A DNA stretch of 64,000 nucleotides from Picocystis sp. L7 (Eukaryota; Chlorophyta; Picocystophyceae; Picocystales; Picocystaceae), in NCBI GenBank assembly GCA_020975725.1, contig QXJR01000017.1:617680-681679 (forward strand). Direction: 5' to 3'. Shown in pieces: positions 62,102 to 64,000 of this stretch. The position numbers were made by a program, and so were the translations under genes. Below the pieces are notes generated by a model. That model worked only from the letters and a program-made list of their open reading frames with translations. It was not told the origin of the DNA and did not search any database. The first letter of the stretch is position 1. Every line of letters begins with the position of its first letter.

Positions 62102-63430
62102 TAGAGGCCTTTTGCGACTGCGATTGGGTACCCTTAGGTATTAGGTATTGAAGATTTCCGCTCCAAAACGGTTCGAGCTAAGCTGAGTTGCGCAAAGTAG
62201 TTGCTGGAGGTCGAGCTAAGCTGAGTTGCGCAAAGTAGATGCTTGCCCCCCTTTTTGAAATCGTCCGTGCCCCCCTTTTTTTCTTCCGCTTCTCGTGGGG
62301 CAGCTCCCCCGTCCTTCGTTCGTTCCTTTTTTTTTTCGGGCGTGGGGATTCGGGTGGGGGGGCGCGGAACCCGCCATCGCCCCGGGACCTCGTTCGTGGG
62401 CGTCCTTTCGGTCGGGGAGCGGGGTGGGGGCGTCGGCGGGGCCCCTCCATCGCCATCGCGCGTGGGGCGCATCCCACCCCGTCGCGCGCGCGTGGGGGTG
62501 GGGGGGGGGGGAAGGGGCGCAGGGGGGGGAAAGGGGGGTACAGGGGCTCGGGGGACGGGATGGGGGGTTTGAGGGGGCCAGGGGGGGGCATTCGCGATCG
62601 CGAGAGGGACAGGGGGAGAGGCGGTAATCGAAGCGCGACCGAACCTGCGCGCGAACGCGACACCGACAGACGCGGTCCCACGGACGCGCGCGACGCGCAC
62701 GCGCCGTCGATCCTCCTCCGTGGGGGGTCGACGCGTGCGTGCGGAGCGTCTCGCGCGCCCGTGGCACCGCGTACGGCCCGTGCGACGCAGGGCCACGGAC
62801 GGCCGACGCCACGGAGGTCGGCCCGACCGCGACCGACGAGATCGAAGGGACATAAGGGCGATCGTTTTTCGGGCTTCGAACGTCGGAATCTCTCCTTTGT
62901 AATACAAGAGCGTGTTTCGAAACGAAATTCGATCCCGCCTCGTCCGTTCGACCGGTTTCGGTGGACTCCTGGTCCCTCGTCGGCGAAACATCCGATGGAG
63001 CGACCAGCAGGCATCGCGTACGCTTCGACTGGCGATGCAATGGACCAAACGAACGCTACCACTGGATTCTACGTGCTAGAAAACGGATGGATGCAAAAAT
63101 TCAGCGTCGTTGAAGCGATCGCGAAAGAATTGGAGGAAGGCTGATGGGTCGTCGACATCCCGCACCAGGCGCGACCAGGGGAGGACCAGGAGGGACCTCG
63201 AGTCGGTGTCGAAAGCGATGCGAACGGGACAACTTGACCCTGCCACCTTCCTTGGGTGGGTCTATAGAGTGATGCACGTTAAAATTTAGCGCCATCCGAG
63301 TCGAAACGACGAAATGGACACCCTGCTGGTGGGTCGTCGACATCCCGCACCTGGAGCGACGAAGGGAGGAACAGGAGGGGCCTCGAGTCGCGGTCAAAGC
63401 GTTGGCAACGCCACATAGAGGGAACGCAAC
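62102..63430. repeat. Module S copy 3
   Basis: Starts GTAGAGGCCTTTTGCG, more diverged at the left edge than copies 1 and 2, then close to them from GGTTCGAGCTAAGC (62172) through the G-rich stretch (about 62505-62590) to the first 184-bp unit. It ends after CCTCGAGTCGCGGTC. No inserted element here, so it shows the empty MULE site at about 62510. Confidence 0.85.
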
Positions 63431-63568
63431 CATCTTTCCATAACTCAGGAAGGGCGCAAGCCAACCTTATCCTCCGTCGACATCTCGGCACCGAAATGGA
63501 CGAGGTCCTAGTAGATCGACAAAGTTCTACGATTGGTTCGAATGTGAACAAAACAAGGCAGGGCCACA

Positions 63569-63919
63569 CCTCACGCTCAGGCAGGGGCCCCATAGTGAGC
63601 CTGAGGCTTCGGCGATTCCGGACCCTCACGCTCAGGCAGGGGCCCCATAGTGAGCCTGAGGCTTCGGCGATTCCGGACCCTCACGCTCAGGCAGGGGCCC
63701 CATAGTGAGCCTGAGGCTTCGGCGATTCCGGACCCTCACGCTCAGGCAGGGGCCCCATAGTGAGCCTGAGGCTTCGGCGATTCCGGACCCTCACGCTCAG
63801 GCAGGGGCCCCATAGTGAGCCTGAGGCTTCGGCGATTCCGGACCCTCACGCTCAGGCAGGGGCCCCATAGTGAGCCTGAGGCTTCGGCGATTCCGGACCC
63901 TCACGCTCAGGCAGGGGCC
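63569..63919. repeat. 55-bp terminal subtelomeric array
   Basis: Unit starts at 63569, 63624, 63679, 63734, 63789, 63844 and 63899 (six full, one truncated), identical as far as seen. Each unit holds the inverted repeat CTCAGGC / GCCTGAG around AGGGGCCCC. The last unit stops at CAGGGGCC and continues directly into telomere. Confidence 0.95.
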
Positions 63920-64000
63920 GGTTTAGGGTTTAGGGTTTAGGGTTTAGGGTTTAGGGTTTAGGGTTTAGGGTTTAGGGTTTAGGGTTTAGGGTTTAGGGTT
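63920..64000 (+). repeat. Telomere, (TTTAGGG)n
   Basis: Eleven-plus perfect heptads to the window end, G-rich strand running 5'->3' toward the end, so this is the physical right end of the chromosome. The TTTAGGG type is shared by plants, many algae and several alveolates. Confidence 0.97.

Noticed and set aside
1-64000. tRNA, rRNA or small nuclear RNA genes
   Set aside because: I looked for cloverleaf-type and conserved rRNA/snRNA segments and saw none; a covariance-model search would be needed to exclude small ones.

Overview
The window is the right-hand end of a chromosome of a eukaryotic, probably plastid-bearing, alga. It ends in an uninterrupted (TTTAGGG)n telomere (63920-64000). The genes are eukaryotic: 60S ribosomal protein uL5/RPL11, APC/C subunit CDC27, ORC2, a cytochrome b5-type sulfite oxidase and a J-domain protein. 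Two carry short GT-AG introns. One gene encodes a YlmH/PSII-S4-type RNA-binding protein, which in eukaryotes I know only from plastid-bearing lineages. I cannot place the organism more precisely from sequence alone.

Positions 1-24500 are a fairly compact gene region: RPL11 (+), CDC27 (-), J-domain protein (+), then four consecutive + strand genes with signal peptides (an acidic repeat protein, two tandem LRR paralogues, and an FN2/lamin-tail/CotH-kinase protein), sulfite oxidase (-), a GPI-anchor-like secreted protein (+), a compact ORC2 (+), a thioredoxin-fold membrane protein lacking its CxxC (+), and the S4 protein (-). Intergenic regions are GC-rich and hold G-boxes, a duplicated CRE-like palindrome, a telo-box and poly-C/poly-G runs.

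Positions 24500-39100 are decayed repeat DNA hit by a complete 7.75-kb Ty3/gypsy-type LTR retrotransposon (27873-35623). It has 728-bp LTRs with no difference seen, a 4-bp target duplication, gag, a textbook -1 frameshift signal (A AAA AAC, 8-nt spacer, 14-bp hairpin), and a pol with a complete cytosine-5 DNA methyltransferase domain between RNase H and integrase and a Tudor-like module at the C-terminus. This is the most striking system in the window: an element carrying its own possible DNA methylation writer and chromatin reader. A secreted beta-helix gene follows at 37233-39080.

Positions 39100-64000 are a subtelomere made of repeat blocks: a 935-bp duplicated block (A), 187-bp, 19-bp, 26-bp, 204-bp and 55-bp tandem arrays, and three copies of a G-rich module (S). 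Two DNA transposons have inserted. One is a KDZ/HMGXB3-like element whose transposase has an in-frame stop. The other is an intact-looking MULE with 1,343-bp inverted repeats and a perfect 9-bp target duplication. Two arrays end inside a repeat unit directly in a short TTTAGGG stub, just as the real chromosome end does, which suggests they were once chromosome ends. A lone gene with a degenerate SET-like domain lies between two arrays.
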